Assembly (NCBI GenBank): GCA_963739995.1 | Contig: CAVUCH010000022.1 | Span: 1 to 64,000 of the forward strand | From: CAVUCH01 sp963739995 | Lineage (GTDB): Bacteria; Acidobacteriota; Vicinamibacteria; Vicinamibacterales; JAENWD01 | DNA length: 64,000 nucleotides | Direction: 5' to 3' | Part shown: piece after piece, positions 34,780-43,418 of the stretch | Layout of the letters: each line of letters starts with the position of its first letter | How positions within the stretch are numbered: position 1 is the stretch's first letter | Translations under genes and position numbers: made by a program | Notes under the pieces: generated by a model | What the model was told of the DNA's origin: nothing | The model's input: the letters and a program-made list of their open reading frames with translations, nothing else | Database searches by the model: none

Positions 34780-35664
34780 GTGGTAGATTGGGTCCCCGCC
34801 ATGGCATGCCCTCTGTGCGACGATACCGGCTGGAAGCGTGTCGACGACGAGTCGCGGCGCGTCGAGCGCTGTGATTGCTGGCGTCAGGCGCTCACCACCA
34901 AGCTGATGGACGATGCGCGCATCCCGCCGCGCTATCACCGCTGCGACCTGCAGAACCTGCTGCTGTACAAGAACGAAAAGTTCCTTCACGCCGTCGACAG
35001 CGCACGCCGCTTCGCGGAGGCGTTCCCGGTCGTCGACAAGGGGCTGTTCCTCGATGGTCCGCCCGGGATCGGCAAGACACACATCGCGGTAGCGGTGCTG
35101 AAAGCGGTGATTCGAACGAAGGGCGCGCGCGGCATCTTCTACGATACGCGCGAGCTGCTGCGCGTCATCCGCAGCACGTTCAACCCGGTGACGCGCACCG
35201 CCGAGATGGACTACCTGCTCCCGGTGATGAAAGCGGACCTGCTCGTGCTGGACGACCTCGGCGCGGAGAAGACGTCCGAGTGGGTCGAGGAAACGATGAA
35301 TTTGGTCGTCAACACGCGCTACAACGAGCGGCGCCCGACCATCTTCACGTCGAACTACGAGGACCTGCCGGACGAGGAGGGAGATCCGCAATCGCTCAAG
35401 GCCCGCGTGGGATTCCGAATCCACTCGCGCCTGCACGAGATGTGCGAGTTCCTCGAGTACGAAGGGCCGGACTACCGCCACCTCCCACCGAACGTCGGGT
35501 CCGACGAGCTGCTGTCGCTCTGGCGCATGCACCCGAAACGCCGTGCCGCGCTGCCCACCAGAACCCGGCCACCCGTGAAGGCGCAGCTGAAAGAGCCCGT
35601 CCCGGTGCGCGACCGCGATGACCTGATCGACGTGCGGTGGTCGGGAGGGAAGGCCGGGAGCTAG
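34780..35664 (+). CDS. DnaC/IstB-like AAA+ ATPase with N-terminal zinc ribbon
   Basis: 294 aa. An N-terminal CPLCDDTGW...CDCW motif gives a four-cysteine zinc ribbon, followed by an AAA+ domain: Walker A GPPGIGKTHIA (about 97), Walker B LLVLDDLGAEK, sensor 1 TIFTSNY, and RIHSRLHEMC. This is the DnaC/DnaI helicase-loader architecture. It may be a replicative helicase loader, or a primosome protein of DnaI type, and is not part of an insertion sequence since no transposase is adjacent. Start GTG at 34780 (AGGAG 10 nt upstream); ATG at 34801 is possible. Confidence 0.8.
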   Translation: MVDWVPAMACPLCDDTGWKRVDDESRRVERCDCWRQALTTKLMDDARIPPRYHRCDLQNLLLYKNEKFLHAVDSARRFAEAFPVVDKGLFLDGPPGIGKTHIAVAVLKAVIRTKGARGIFYDTRELLRVIRSTFNPVTRTAEMDYLLPVMKADLLVLDDLGAEKTSEWVEETMNLVVNTRYNERRPTIFTSNYEDLPDEEGDPQSLKARVGFRIHSRLHEMCEFLEYEGPDYRHLPPNVGSDELLSLWRMHPKRRAALPTRTRPPVKAQLKEPVPVRDRDDLIDVRWSGGKAGS

Positions 35665-35712
35665 GCCGGGAGCATAGGCTCCAACGAACACGGATCGCCT
35701 GCGGCTCCCGGA

Positions 35713-35770
35713 ATGCAAAATGTAAAATGCAAAATGTAAAAAGATTCATTTTTCATTTTCCATTTTTCAT
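35713..35770. repeat. AT-rich inverted 7-nt-period array (ATGNAAA type)
   Basis: In exact phase: ATGCAAA, ATGTAAA, ATGCAAA, ATGTAAA, AAGATTC, ATTTTTC, ATTTTCC, ATTTTTC. Read on the other strand the right arm is ATGAAAA/ATGGAAA, so the two arms are inverted copies around one 7-nt centre. It ends 11 nt before the hemW start. The composition is far more AT-rich than anything near it. Upstream, 35655-35711 has a further GGCCGGGAGC / GGCTCCCGG pair. Confidence 0.85.
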
Positions 35771-35781
35771 TACACGCTAAC

Positions 35782-36901
35782 TTGCTGGGCCTCTACCTCC
35801 ACATACCCTTCTGCTCCTCGATCTGCAGCTACTGCAATTTCAATCGCGGTCTGTTCGACTCCGAGTTGAAGGCGCAGTACGTCCCTGCGCTCGAGACGGA
35901 AATTCGCCGGGCATCCGACGGGAGTGCGGCCGATACGATCTTCTTCGGCGGCGGCACACCGTCGCTGCTGGAACCCGACGAGATCGCCCGGCTCATCACC
36001 GCGTGCCGGGATTCCTTCGACGTGACCGCGGACGCGGAGGTCACGCTCGAAACGAACCCTGAAACAGTGACGGTCGACAGGATGCGGGGCTTCCGGGACG
36101 CCGGGGTCAACCGCGTGAGCCTGGGCGTCCAGTCGCTCATCGACGACGAGCTGCGCCGGCTCGGGCGCATGCACAGCAGCGGGCGTGCGCGTGAGGCGGT
36201 GAGCGAGGTGCGCGGAGCCGGGTTCGACAACGTAAGCCTCGACCTCATGATGTGGCTGCCCCAGCAGGGCATGCCCGAGTGGCAGGGGACGCTGGAAGGC
36301 CTGATCGCGCTCGACCCGGATCACGCCTCCCTCTACTTGCTCGAGCTCTACCCGAACGCGCCGCTGCGCGAGGCAATGGCCCGCGCTTCGTGGTCGCTTG
36401 CGCCCGATGACGACGCGGCGGAGATGTACCTCTGGGCGATGGCGCGGCTCGAAACGGCCGGTTACGCTCAGTACCGAGATTTCCAACGTGGCCAGGCCCG
36501 GCCGGGAGTCGCGCCACAACATGAAGTACTGGCGTGATGGGGCGTGGCTCGGGTTCGGCTGTGGCGCCCACTCTACGCGCGGGGCCCTGCGGTGGAGGAA
36601 TGTGCCCGCGACCGCCGAGTACGTGGCCCGTGTGGCGGCACGCCGGGACCTCGCGGTCGAGCGGCTGACCCGCACCACGCAGGAGCAGCTCGAAGACGCG
36701 CTGTTCACAGGATTGCGCCTCTCGGCGGGTGTCGACTGCCGGCGCCTCGGGTCGTGCTACGGTGTGGACGTCTGGGAGCGGTATGGGGCCGCGCTACGGC
36801 CGCACATCGATGCCGGGCGTCTGCTCTTCAGTGATAACCAGCTTCGCCTCACCCGCGAGGGCATGCTCGTCGCCAACGACGTCATGACCGTTTTTGTCTG
36901 A
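35782..36901 (+). CDS. hemW: Heme chaperone HemW (radical SAM), split by a one-base insertion
   Basis: Oxygen-independent coproporphyrinogen-oxidase-like protein that carries heme. TTG start at 35782 (LGLYLHIPFCSSICSYCNF), with the radical-SAM CxxxCxxC cluster ligands in CSSICSYC. FFGGGTPSLL and ETNPETVT follow, then the HemN C-terminal domain (SRHNMKYWRDG; FGCGAHSTRG). The frame breaks at 36474-36475: GCTCAGTACcGAGATTTCC reads in phase if one C is removed, giving AQY-EISNVARPG as expected. The repaired protein is 372 aa, normal length. Either a sequence error or a recent frameshift; as written, the gene would be inactive. Confidence 0.87.
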
Positions 36902-36965
36902 GCGCTTCCACTCGACTCGTCCGTACGCTAGAGTAGCGACTCTTTTGCCCAAGGAGGAAGGTCTG

Positions 36966-37550
36966 ATGCGCAAGGTTCAGAGCCGGTCGGCCCAGGTCCG
37001 CCGGAGTATCGTGGTAGGCATCCTCGCGACGGGTGTGCTGCTCGTCTCGCAGTCCGCCTTTGCCCAGGACCCGGCGGCGCCGGCGGCACCGGCAGGCGCC
37101 GCGCAACCTGCACCCGCGCAGCCTGCTCAACCCGCGCAACCCGCGCAGCCAGGTCTCACGTTCGACGGAGACGCCGGCCTGATTTTCATGCAGATCAAGC
37201 CGGACAAGACGGCGGATTTCGAATCCGTGATGGCCAAGTTGCGCGACGCGTTGACGAAGACCGATAAGCCGGAACGCAAGCAGCAGGCAAGCGGGTGGAA
37301 GATCTACAAGTCGACCGAGCCGGGACCGGGCGGCAATGTGCTCTATGTGGCGGTGATCACGCCCGTCCTCAAGGGCGCCGACTACACCGTGGCGAAGATC
37401 TTGTACGAGGTTTTCCCGACCGAAGTGCAGACGATTTTTCCCACCTACCGGGATTCGTTTGCCGCCGGCCTCAGCCGCACGAACCTGAGCCTGGTGCAGG
37501 ATCTCGGCGCAGCCGGCCAGACCCCGGCGGCGCCGGCTCCGCAGCGCTAG
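36966..37550 (+). CDS. Exported protein of unknown function
   Basis: 194 aa. Signal peptide (SIVVGILATGVLLVSQSAFA with cleavage before QDP), then an Ala/Pro-rich segment with QPA repeats (about 38-65), then a globular domain of about 120 residues (GLIFMQIKPDKTADFESVMAKL; WKIYKSTEPGPGGNVLYVAVITPV). The globular part has the feel of a small α/β ferredoxin-like (dimeric α+β barrel) fold, but I cannot name it. Strong AGGAGG-type ribosome-binding site 9 nt upstream. Confidence 0.75.
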   Translation: MRKVQSRSAQVRRSIVVGILATGVLLVSQSAFAQDPAAPAAPAGAAQPAPAQPAQPAQPAQPGLTFDGDAGLIFMQIKPDKTADFESVMAKLRDALTKTDKPERKQQASGWKIYKSTEPGPGGNVLYVAVITPVLKGADYTVAKILYEVFPTEVQTIFPTYRDSFAAGLSRTNLSLVQDLGAAGQTPAAPAPQR

Positions 37551-37611
37551 CAGCACGATCGATGTGGCGGCGGCCTCGTGCTGCCGTCACCGCTTTTGGC
37601 TGCATCTCGCG

Positions 37612-38172
37612 TCAGAATGCCAGGTTTGCCCCCACGTAGATCCGCTGCGGCGTTGTATCTACGAGGTTCCCCCCCGACAGCCTGAAGACCCGGTAGTCGA
37701 CGCGCAGACGCAAGGGGCCTATCAGTTCGATTTTGCCGCCGCCCCCCAGATTGGTCCCGAAGCCGTAGTCGTTCTCGTCGACCGCTTCATACCGCGCGCG
37801 GTAGGCGCCCGCACCGACGGTGGCGTACAGCTGCACCGGCAGGAGACCGCGCGGCGTCTGCAGCAGCAGGTTGCCCATGCCGGTCGCGAGCGCGGGCGTG
37901 CATACGCGGCGCACGTCCCCGATCACCACGCATTCGCCTTCGCCCAGATCGTCGCCACCCGTCTGCGACCACTCGAACTCGAGGCCGACAATGATCAAGC
38001 TGAACCCGACTGCCAGCCCCTGTGTGCTTCGCGTGGTTGACTCGAGCTCGCCGAGGCCGATCTCGGAGCGGAACAACCCGCCAATGAATGCGGTGAGATC
38101 GGCACGCGCGGAGCCTGGGAAGCCGAGCACCAGGAGAAGCCCCAGCAGGATGATGCGACCAGTGGGAGGCAT
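37612..38172 (-). CDS. Small outer-membrane β-barrel-like protein
   Basis: 186 aa. Signal peptide (GRIILLGLLLVLGFPGSARA), then alternating β-strand segments with Gly turns (LPVQLYATVGAGAYRARYE; YGFGTNLGGGGKIELIGPLRLRVDYRVFRL) and a terminal phenylalanine (YVGANLAF), the usual BamA recognition end. Probably an 8-strand barrel of the OmpA/OmpW-like superfamily. The start at 38172 follows a minus-strand TATGAT by exactly 6 nt with no ribosome-binding site, so the message may be leaderless. Confidence 0.72.
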   Translation of the reverse strand: MPPTGRIILLGLLLVLGFPGSARADLTAFIGGLFRSEIGLGELESTTRSTQGLAVGFSLIIVGLEFEWSQTGGDDLGEGECVVIGDVRRVCTPALATGMGNLLLQTPRGLLPVQLYATVGAGAYRARYEAVDENDYGFGTNLGGGGKIELIGPLRLRVDYRVFRLSGGNLVDTTPQRIYVGANLAF

Positions 38173-38178
38173 CCGCGG

Positions 38179-38195
38179 ATCATAGCAAGCCACCC
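38179..38195 (-). promoter_or_regulatory. Extended -10 (TGC-TATGAT) and shared upstream motif
   Basis: On the minus strand GGGTGGCTTGCTAT continues into TATGAT. The 14-bp block atagcaagccaccc (38182-38195) is identical at 45899-45912, upstream of the minus-strand gene ending at 43419. TG one base before the hexamer fits an extended -10. Confidence 0.5.
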
Positions 38196-38294
38196 GCCAG
38201 GGCACGACGTGGGCGGCGGACCTCTGCCCGGCGGCCTGGCATCGGTGTCCCTGCACGCGATGCCCGATCCGCCGCGCGGCACGGAGCGCCGTGC

Positions 38295-38300
38295 GATAAT
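38295..38300 (+). promoter_or_regulatory. Extended -10 (TGC-GATAAT) before the acyl-CoA dehydrogenase
   Basis: GATAAT with TG one base upstream ends 9 nt before the ATG, the same distance as TATAAT before mcmA1. There is no Shine-Dalgarno sequence in between. Confidence 0.45.
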
Positions 38301-38309
38301 CCGGCGCGG

Positions 38310-39449
38310 ATGGACTTCCGGTTTTCAGACGAGCAACGGCTGCTGCGGAGCACCGTCCGCGAATTCGCCGAGGCGGAAATGCGCCCGCACGTGCGCGAAT
38401 GGGACGAGGCACAGCAATTTGCGGCGGAGCTCGTCCCCAAGCTGGCCGCCCTCGGGCTCATGGGGATTCAGTTTCCCGACCAGTACGGTGGCGCGGGGAT
38501 GTCGGCCATCGAGTACTGCCTCTGCATCGAGGAGTTGGCGCGCGTCGATCCATCCGTGTCGCTCTCGGTCGCGGCGCACAACGGCTTGTGCGCGGCGCAG
38601 ATCTTCATGTTCGGCAGTGAGGCGCAGAAGGCCCGCTACCTCGTGCCGCTCGCGCGTGGCGAGCAGATCGGGGCGTGGGGGCTCACCGAATCGGGCGCCG
38701 GCAGCGACGCGGCCGCGACCCGCACCACCGCCGTTCGGGACGGCGACGGCTGGGTGCTGAACGGTTCGAAGACCTTCATCACGCACGGCCGCGTCGGGCA
38801 CGTGATGGTCGCGATGGCGGTCACCGACCGCAGCCGCGGCGCGAAGGGCATCTCGGCGTTCATCGTCGAACGCGGGACCTCCGGCATGATCGCCGGCCGC
38901 AAGGAAGACAAGCTCGGGATGCGTGCGAGCGACACGAGCGAGGTCATCTTCGACAATTGCCGCGTACCCGCGGACCACCTTCTGGGAGTGGAAGGGCAGG
39001 GATTCATCAATGCCCTGCAGGTGCTCGATGCCGGCCGCATCGGCATCGCTGCGCTCGCGGTAGGTCTGGCGCAGGGCGCGTTCGAAGCGGCGCGCGACTA
39101 CGCCGCCGAGCGCCGGCAATTCGGGCAGCCGATCGCCTCGTTTCAGGCCATTCAATGGAAGCTCGCTGATAACGCCACACGCATCGAAGCCGCGCGGCTG
39201 CTCACGTATCGCGCGGCGTACCTCAAGGACCAGGGCCGGCGCATGACGCTCGAGTCTGCCATGGCGAAGCTGTACTCGAGCGAGATTGCCGTGCGCGCGG
39301 CCGAGGACGGCGTCCAGATTCACGGCGGCTACGGCTTCGTGAAGGACTACCCGGCCGAGAAGTTCTTTCGCGACGTGAAGCTCACGACAATCGGCGAAGG
39401 CACGAGCGAGATTCAGCGTCTCGTGATCGCCCGGCAGCTCCTCGCCTGA
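38310..39449 (+). CDS. Acyl-CoA dehydrogenase
   Basis: FAD-dependent α,β-oxidation of a short- or branched-chain acyl-CoA, 379 aa. Landmarks: FSDEQRLLRSTVREFAE, GLTESGAGSDAAATRT (FAD/substrate loop), GRKEDKLGMRASDTSEVIFDN, and IHGGYGFVKDYPAEKFFRD. The catalytic base is the Glu in TIGEGTSEIQRLVIARQLL near 363, the position used by short-chain and isobutyryl-type enzymes. It overlaps meaB by one base, tying it to the propionyl/methylmalonyl branch and suggesting a branched-chain or short-chain acyl substrate. Confidence 0.92.
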   Translation: MDFRFSDEQRLLRSTVREFAEAEMRPHVREWDEAQQFAAELVPKLAALGLMGIQFPDQYGGAGMSAIEYCLCIEELARVDPSVSLSVAAHNGLCAAQIFMFGSEAQKARYLVPLARGEQIGAWGLTESGAGSDAAATRTTAVRDGDGWVLNGSKTFITHGRVGHVMVAMAVTDRSRGAKGISAFIVERGTSGMIAGRKEDKLGMRASDTSEVIFDNCRVPADHLLGVEGQGFINALQVLDAGRIGIAALAVGLAQGAFEAARDYAAERRQFGQPIASFQAIQWKLADNATRIEAARLLTYRAAYLKDQGRRMTLESAMAKLYSSEIAVRAAEDGVQIHGGYGFVKDYPAEKFFRDVKLTTIGEGTSEIQRLVIARQLLA

Positions 39450-40456
39450 TGGGCACGACGACGGCCGTGCCGGACCTGGCCGATCGCGTGCGCTCGGGCG
39501 ACGTGCGCGCGATCGCGCGCGCAATCTCCGTCGTCGAAGACGAGTCGGACGCGTCCGCCCTGCTCGTCTCGCGGCTGTTCCCGTATACGGGGAGGGCATA
39601 CCTGATCGGCGTCACCGGCCCTCCTGGCGCGGGCAAGAGCACCCTCGTCGATCAACTGACCGCCCGGCTCCGAGAGGCCGGCCAGACCGTCGGCATCGTG
39701 GCGGTCGATCCCACCAGCCCCTTCACCGGTGGGGCCATCCTCGGGGACCGCGTCCGCATGCAGTCGCACGCGGGTGATCCGGGCGTGTTCATCCGAAGCA
39801 TGGCGACGCGCGGCAACCTGGGAGGCCTGGCCCGCGCGACGAGTGACGCGGCGATCGTGCTGGATGCGTCCGGCCGGGACGTCGTCATCATCGAGACGGT
39901 CGGGGTGGGGCAGGATGAAGTGGACATCGTGCGGACCGCCGATGTCTCGATCGTGGTGCTCGTCCCCGGCACCGGCGACGAGGTGCAGGCGCTCAAGGCC
40001 GGCATCATGGAGATTGCGGATATCTTCGTGGTGAACAAGGCCGACCGCGAAGGCGCGGACCGCACGGCGGCAGGCGTGGAGGCGATCCTGAGCCTCGAGT
40101 CGGGCGCTCCCGGCGAATGGCGTCCTCTGATTCTCAAGACCGAGGGGACCACCGGTGCCGGAGTGCCCGCGCTCGTGGAGGCGATCGATCGGTTCCGGCG
40201 GCATGCGCCGGAGCGGCTCGGGCAGCGGCGGCGCGCCCGGAGCGAGTTTCGCCTCCGCGAGCTCCTCGCCGCCCGCTTCATGGCGCGCGTGGACACGGAG
40301 CTGAGCCCGGCGGCGTTCACCGCCATGGTCGAGAGGATCACGGCCCGCACGCTCGATCCCTACTCCGCAGCACGCGCCATCATCGAGCGCCTGGCGCCGG
40401 AGACGCCAGGCCGGCCCGCACGTGGTGTTCCCCACCCTCCCGGGAACGGCGGCTGA
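39449..40456 (+). CDS. meaB: Methylmalonyl-CoA mutase-associated GTPase MeaB
   Basis: G3E GTPase that gates cobalamin loading and protects methylmalonyl-CoA mutase, 335 aa. Walker A is GVTGPPGAGKSTL (about 53-64), with AVDPTSPFTGGAILGDRVRM, SMATRGNLGG and ETVGVGQDEVDI marking the switch regions, and VVNKAD as the guanine-specificity motif. Its client mutase genes are at 1.7-3.9 kb of this window, 36 kb away. Starts inside the acyl-CoA dehydrogenase stop codon. Confidence 0.93.
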   Translation: MGTTTAVPDLADRVRSGDVRAIARAISVVEDESDASALLVSRLFPYTGRAYLIGVTGPPGAGKSTLVDQLTARLREAGQTVGIVAVDPTSPFTGGAILGDRVRMQSHAGDPGVFIRSMATRGNLGGLARATSDAAIVLDASGRDVVIIETVGVGQDEVDIVRTADVSIVVLVPGTGDEVQALKAGIMEIADIFVVNKADREGADRTAAGVEAILSLESGAPGEWRPLILKTEGTTGAGVPALVEAIDRFRRHAPERLGQRRRARSEFRLRELLAARFMARVDTELSPAAFTAMVERITARTLDPYSAARAIIERLAPETPGRPARGVPHPPGNGG

Positions 40457-40457
40457 C

Positions 40458-41306
40458 GTGGCCTTACCGTCGATTACGCTCGGCAGCCTCGAACTCGTGC
40501 CGCTCAGCGATGGCTTCTTCATGCTGGACGGGGGCGCGATGTTCGGCGTCGTGCCGAAGCCGCTCTGGGAACGCGTGGCGCCTGCGGACGGTCGGAACCG
40601 CATCCGCATGGGTATGCGGCCGCTGCTGGTGCGCGGCGAGCGGACCGTCCTGATCGATGCCGGGTGCGGCGACAAGATGGACGCGAAGGCGGCGGACATC
40701 TACGGGTTCGATCGGTCGCGACATCTCGATCATGCACTTGCCGGCGCCGGACTGGCGGCGGCCGAGGTCGACGTGGTGATTGCCTCGCACCTGCACTTCG
40801 ATCATGCCGGCGGGTTCACCGCGCGCGGTCACGACGGCCTCGTGCGGCCCCGGTTTCCGCGCGCGCAGTACTTCGTCCGGGCGGGGGAGTGGTACGACGC
40901 GGCGCATCCGCATGAGCGCAACCGGGCGAGTTACGCCGACGAGAACTATGTGCCGCTGCGCGAGGCCGGAGTGCTCACCCTCGTCGAGGAGGACGGCGAC
41001 GTCACGCCTGGAGTTCGCGCGCGCCGGACGGGCGGGCACACGAAGCATCACCAATTGCTGCTCATCGAGTCGGCCGGGCAGACAGCCGTGTTCATGGCCG
41101 ATCTGATTCCGACTGCCGCCCATGTGCGCCTCCCGTGGATCATGGGCTACGACCTGTTTCCGATGGAGACGCTGGAGTTCAAGCGCGCGTTCCTGCGCGA
41201 AGCGGTGGCGCGCGAGTATCTGGTGTTCTTCGAACACGACCCCGTGATCGCGGCGGGGTATCTGAGGGAAAGAAACGGCCAGATCACAGTTGAGCGGGTC
41301 CTATGA
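40458..41306 (+). CDS. MBL-fold metallo-hydrolase
   Basis: About 282 aa, start GTG at 40458, one base after the meaB stop (GTG at 40422 would overlap meaB). The dinuclear metal motif is ASHLHFDHAGG (H-x-H-x-D-H), with a second His in GGHTKHHQ and a third in FFEHDPVIAA. The family includes lactonases and glyoxalase II-like thioesterases, and operon position suggests acyl-CoA or a related ester, but the substrate is unknown. The downstream gap to mtnP is filled by a degenerate inverted array. Confidence 0.87.
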   Translation: MALPSITLGSLELVPLSDGFFMLDGGAMFGVVPKPLWERVAPADGRNRIRMGMRPLLVRGERTVLIDAGCGDKMDAKAADIYGFDRSRHLDHALAGAGLAAAEVDVVIASHLHFDHAGGFTARGHDGLVRPRFPRAQYFVRAGEWYDAAHPHERNRASYADENYVPLREAGVLTLVEEDGDVTPGVRARRTGGHTKHHQLLLIESAGQTAVFMADLIPTAAHVRLPWIMGYDLFPMETLEFKRAFLREAVAREYLVFFEHDPVIAAGYLRERNGQITVERVL

Positions 41307-41311
41307 CTCGA

Positions 41312-41474
41312 GGGCTGCAGGCCGACAGACCTTCGGGCTGCGGTCCGGTCGGCCTCAGGCCCGAACGGCACGAGGGCTACCGCCCCCGTTCGCGACGCCG
41401 CCACCGCGGCGCCGGTGGTTGGCCTCGCCGCCCGACGCGCCTGATCTGAACCCGAAGGCCTGCTGCCTGACCGC
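41312..41474. repeat. Degenerate inverted array, CAGGC/CCTTCGGG type
   Basis: The left part (41312-41367) carries AGGCCGACAGACCTTCGGGC. The right part (41441-41474), reverse-complemented, reads GGTCAGGCAGCAGGCCTTCG. These align at AGGC-G-CAG-CCTTCGGG. Several units keep a 7-nt step (GGCTGCA, GGCCGAC; CAGGCAG, CAGGCCT). Between them is about 70 bp of GC-rich sequence with no ORF. This fits the 7-nt family but less cleanly than the others. Confidence 0.5.
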
Positions 41475-41497
41475 AGCGAACCGCGGAGACGAACGAG

Positions 41498-42358
41498 ATG
41501 AATGTAGAAATTGGCATCATTGGCGGCAGCGGCCTGTACGAGATGGCCGAACTGACCGACCGCGAAGAAGTGACGCTCACCACGCCGTTTGGCGACCCGT
41601 CCGCGCCATACGTGGTTGGCACGCTTGGTGGCCGCCGGGTGGCGTTTCTCGCGCGCCACGGAGCCGGGCACCGGCTCATGCCGTCGGAGCTCAACTTCCG
41701 CGCGAACATCTTCGGGTTGAAGATGCTGGGCGTGGGATCCATCCTCTCCGCCAGCGCCGTGGGCTCGCTGCGGGAGGATTTCCAGCCACTCCACATTGTC
41801 GTCCCCAACCAGTTCTTCGATCGGACGACGAGCCGCATCAGTACGTTCTTCGGCCGTGGCCTGGTGGCACACGTTGCCTTTGCGCATCCGTTCTGCAGCG
41901 TGCTCTCGACCATCGCAGCCGACAGCGCCGAGCGGGTCGGGGCCACGGTGCACCGTGGAGGCACGTACGTGTGCATGGAGGGGCCGCAGTTCTCGACGGT
42001 CGCGGAATCGAACGCGTACCGGCAGTGGGGAATGGATGTCATCGGCATGACCAACCTGCAGGAAGCGAAGCTCGCGCGCGAAGCCGAGATTTGTTACGTG
42101 ACCATCGCGCTCGTGACCGACTACGACTGCTGGCATCCGGACCACGACTCGGTTACGGTCGACATGATCATCCGGAACCTGACCCAGAACGCCGAGACGG
42201 CGAAGCGGCTGATCTCGGATGCGGTTGCGCGTGTGCCGGCCGAGCGCACGTGCCCGTGCGCGAGCGCCCTCGCAACGGCGATCATCACGAGACCAGACGC
42301 CGTTCCGGCCGCGACGAGACGAGAGCTCGCCCCGATCATCGGCAAGTATGTGAAGTAA
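41498..42358 (+). CDS. mtnP: S-methyl-5'-thioadenosine phosphorylase
   Basis: Splits 5'-methylthioadenosine (from polyamine synthesis) into adenine and methylthioribose-1-phosphate. 286 aa, PNP/UDP phosphorylase-2 fold. Signatures: IGIIGGSGLYEMAEL, FLARHGAGHRLMPSELNFRANI, and VCMEGPQFSTVAESN with MTNLQEAKLARE and TDYDCWH, giving the MTAP pattern and not PNP. A PfkB-family kinase gene follows, an arrangement that hints at adenine/adenosine salvage. Confidence 0.93.
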   Translation: MNVEIGIIGGSGLYEMAELTDREEVTLTTPFGDPSAPYVVGTLGGRRVAFLARHGAGHRLMPSELNFRANIFGLKMLGVGSILSASAVGSLREDFQPLHIVVPNQFFDRTTSRISTFFGRGLVAHVAFAHPFCSVLSTIAADSAERVGATVHRGGTYVCMEGPQFSTVAESNAYRQWGMDVIGMTNLQEAKLAREAEICYVTIALVTDYDCWHPDHDSVTVDMIIRNLTQNAETAKRLISDAVARVPAERTCPCASALATAIITRPDAVPAATRRELAPIIGKYVK

Positions 42359-42386
42359 CCCGCGTCGCGCAAACAAACGCTGTCGC

Positions 42387-42421
42387 AGAGCCCAGGAGCG
42401 CGGAGCCTGGCGCCGGAGCCT
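42387..42421 (+). repeat. One-sided GGAGCCT array before the kinase gene
   Basis: AGAGCCC, GGAGCGC, GGAGCCT and GGAGCCT at 42387, 42395, 42402 and 42415, the last followed by the ATG of the kinase 9 nt later. The unit is the same as the right arm at 52358-52385. No inverted partner is present in this gap. Confidence 0.6.
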
Positions 42422-42430
42422 GAATTCGCC

Positions 42431-43370
42431 ATGCACATCGTCGTGACCGGTTCGATCGCGTTCGATTACCTGATGTCGTTTCCCGGCAAATTCACCGAGC
42501 ACCTGATGCCGGAGCACGTGCAGCGGGTGAGTCTGAGTTTCCTCGTGGACACCATGGACAAGCGTCGGGGAGGGTGCGGCCCGAACATCGCCTACACGCT
42601 CGCCCTGCTCGGCGAGCGGCCACGCCTGATGGCCACGGCCGGACAGGACTTCCCCGAGTACCGCCAGTGGCTCGAAGCTGCGGGCGTGGACACCTCGCTC
42701 GGTACTCGACGTGCCCGGCAAGTTCACCGCCTCGTTTTTCTGCAGCACCGACGCCGACAACAACCAGATCGCGTCGTTCTACACGGGCGCGATGGCAAAC
42801 GCGAGCGAACTGTCCTTCCGCGGAATCGGACCGTGTGACATGGCAATCGTCTCCCCGAACGATCCGGAAGCAATGCTGCAATACGTGCAGGAGTGCCGCA
42901 CCCTGGAGATACCGTTCATATTCGACCCGGGGCAGCAATGTGCGCGGATGAGCGGCCTGGAGCTGGAAGAGGGCATCAAGGGGGCGATGATGGTCATCTG
43001 CAACGACTACGAGCTCGAGTTGATCCGCCAGAAGACGACCCTGGGTGAGCAGGAGATTCTGCGGCAGGCCGGGATGCTCGTCATCACTCGCGGCGAGCAC
43101 GGGTGCACGATCCTGACGTCAGCCGAGCGCTTCGACGTTCCCGCGGTTGCTCCGCACCAGATCGTGGACCCCACCGGCGTGGGCGACGCCTTTCGGGCCG
43201 GCTTCATGAAAGGCATGGCGCTCGAGGCGAGCCTCGAAACGTGCGGGCGCCTCGGCAGCGTGGCAGCCACCTACGTCCTCGAACACCTCGGCGGCAGCAA
43301 CCACGCGTTCACGTGGCAGGAGTTCCTCCAGAGGTACGAGGAGAACTTCGGAGAGTTCGCGCCGACGTAG
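42431..43370 (+). CDS. PfkB-family carbohydrate/nucleoside kinase, split by a one-base shift
   Basis: Adenosine- or sugar-kinase-like protein. The first part (MHIVVTGSIAFDYLMSFPGKF; GGCGPNIAYTLALLGERP) runs in one frame. After 42700 the rest continues one base later (VLDVPGKFTASFFCSTDADNN; VDPTGVGDAFRAGF, the PfkB anion-hole signature). Reading 42431-42700 then 42702-43370 gives 312 aa, normal length, with the catalytic Asp in GVGDAFRAG. One extra base, or two lost, at about 42701 explains the break. The neighbour mtnP makes adenosine kinase plausible, but substrate specificity cannot be assigned. Confidence 0.83.
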
Positions 43371-43418
43371 TCGGCGCCTGACCTGAACGGCCAATCTCGA
43401 GAGGGCCGGAGACGACGG

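Noticed and set aside
34780..35664. IstB/transposon helper identity for the AAA+ ATPase
   Set aside because: No transposase or terminal repeats are nearby, and the N-terminal zinc ribbon fits a helicase loader better.
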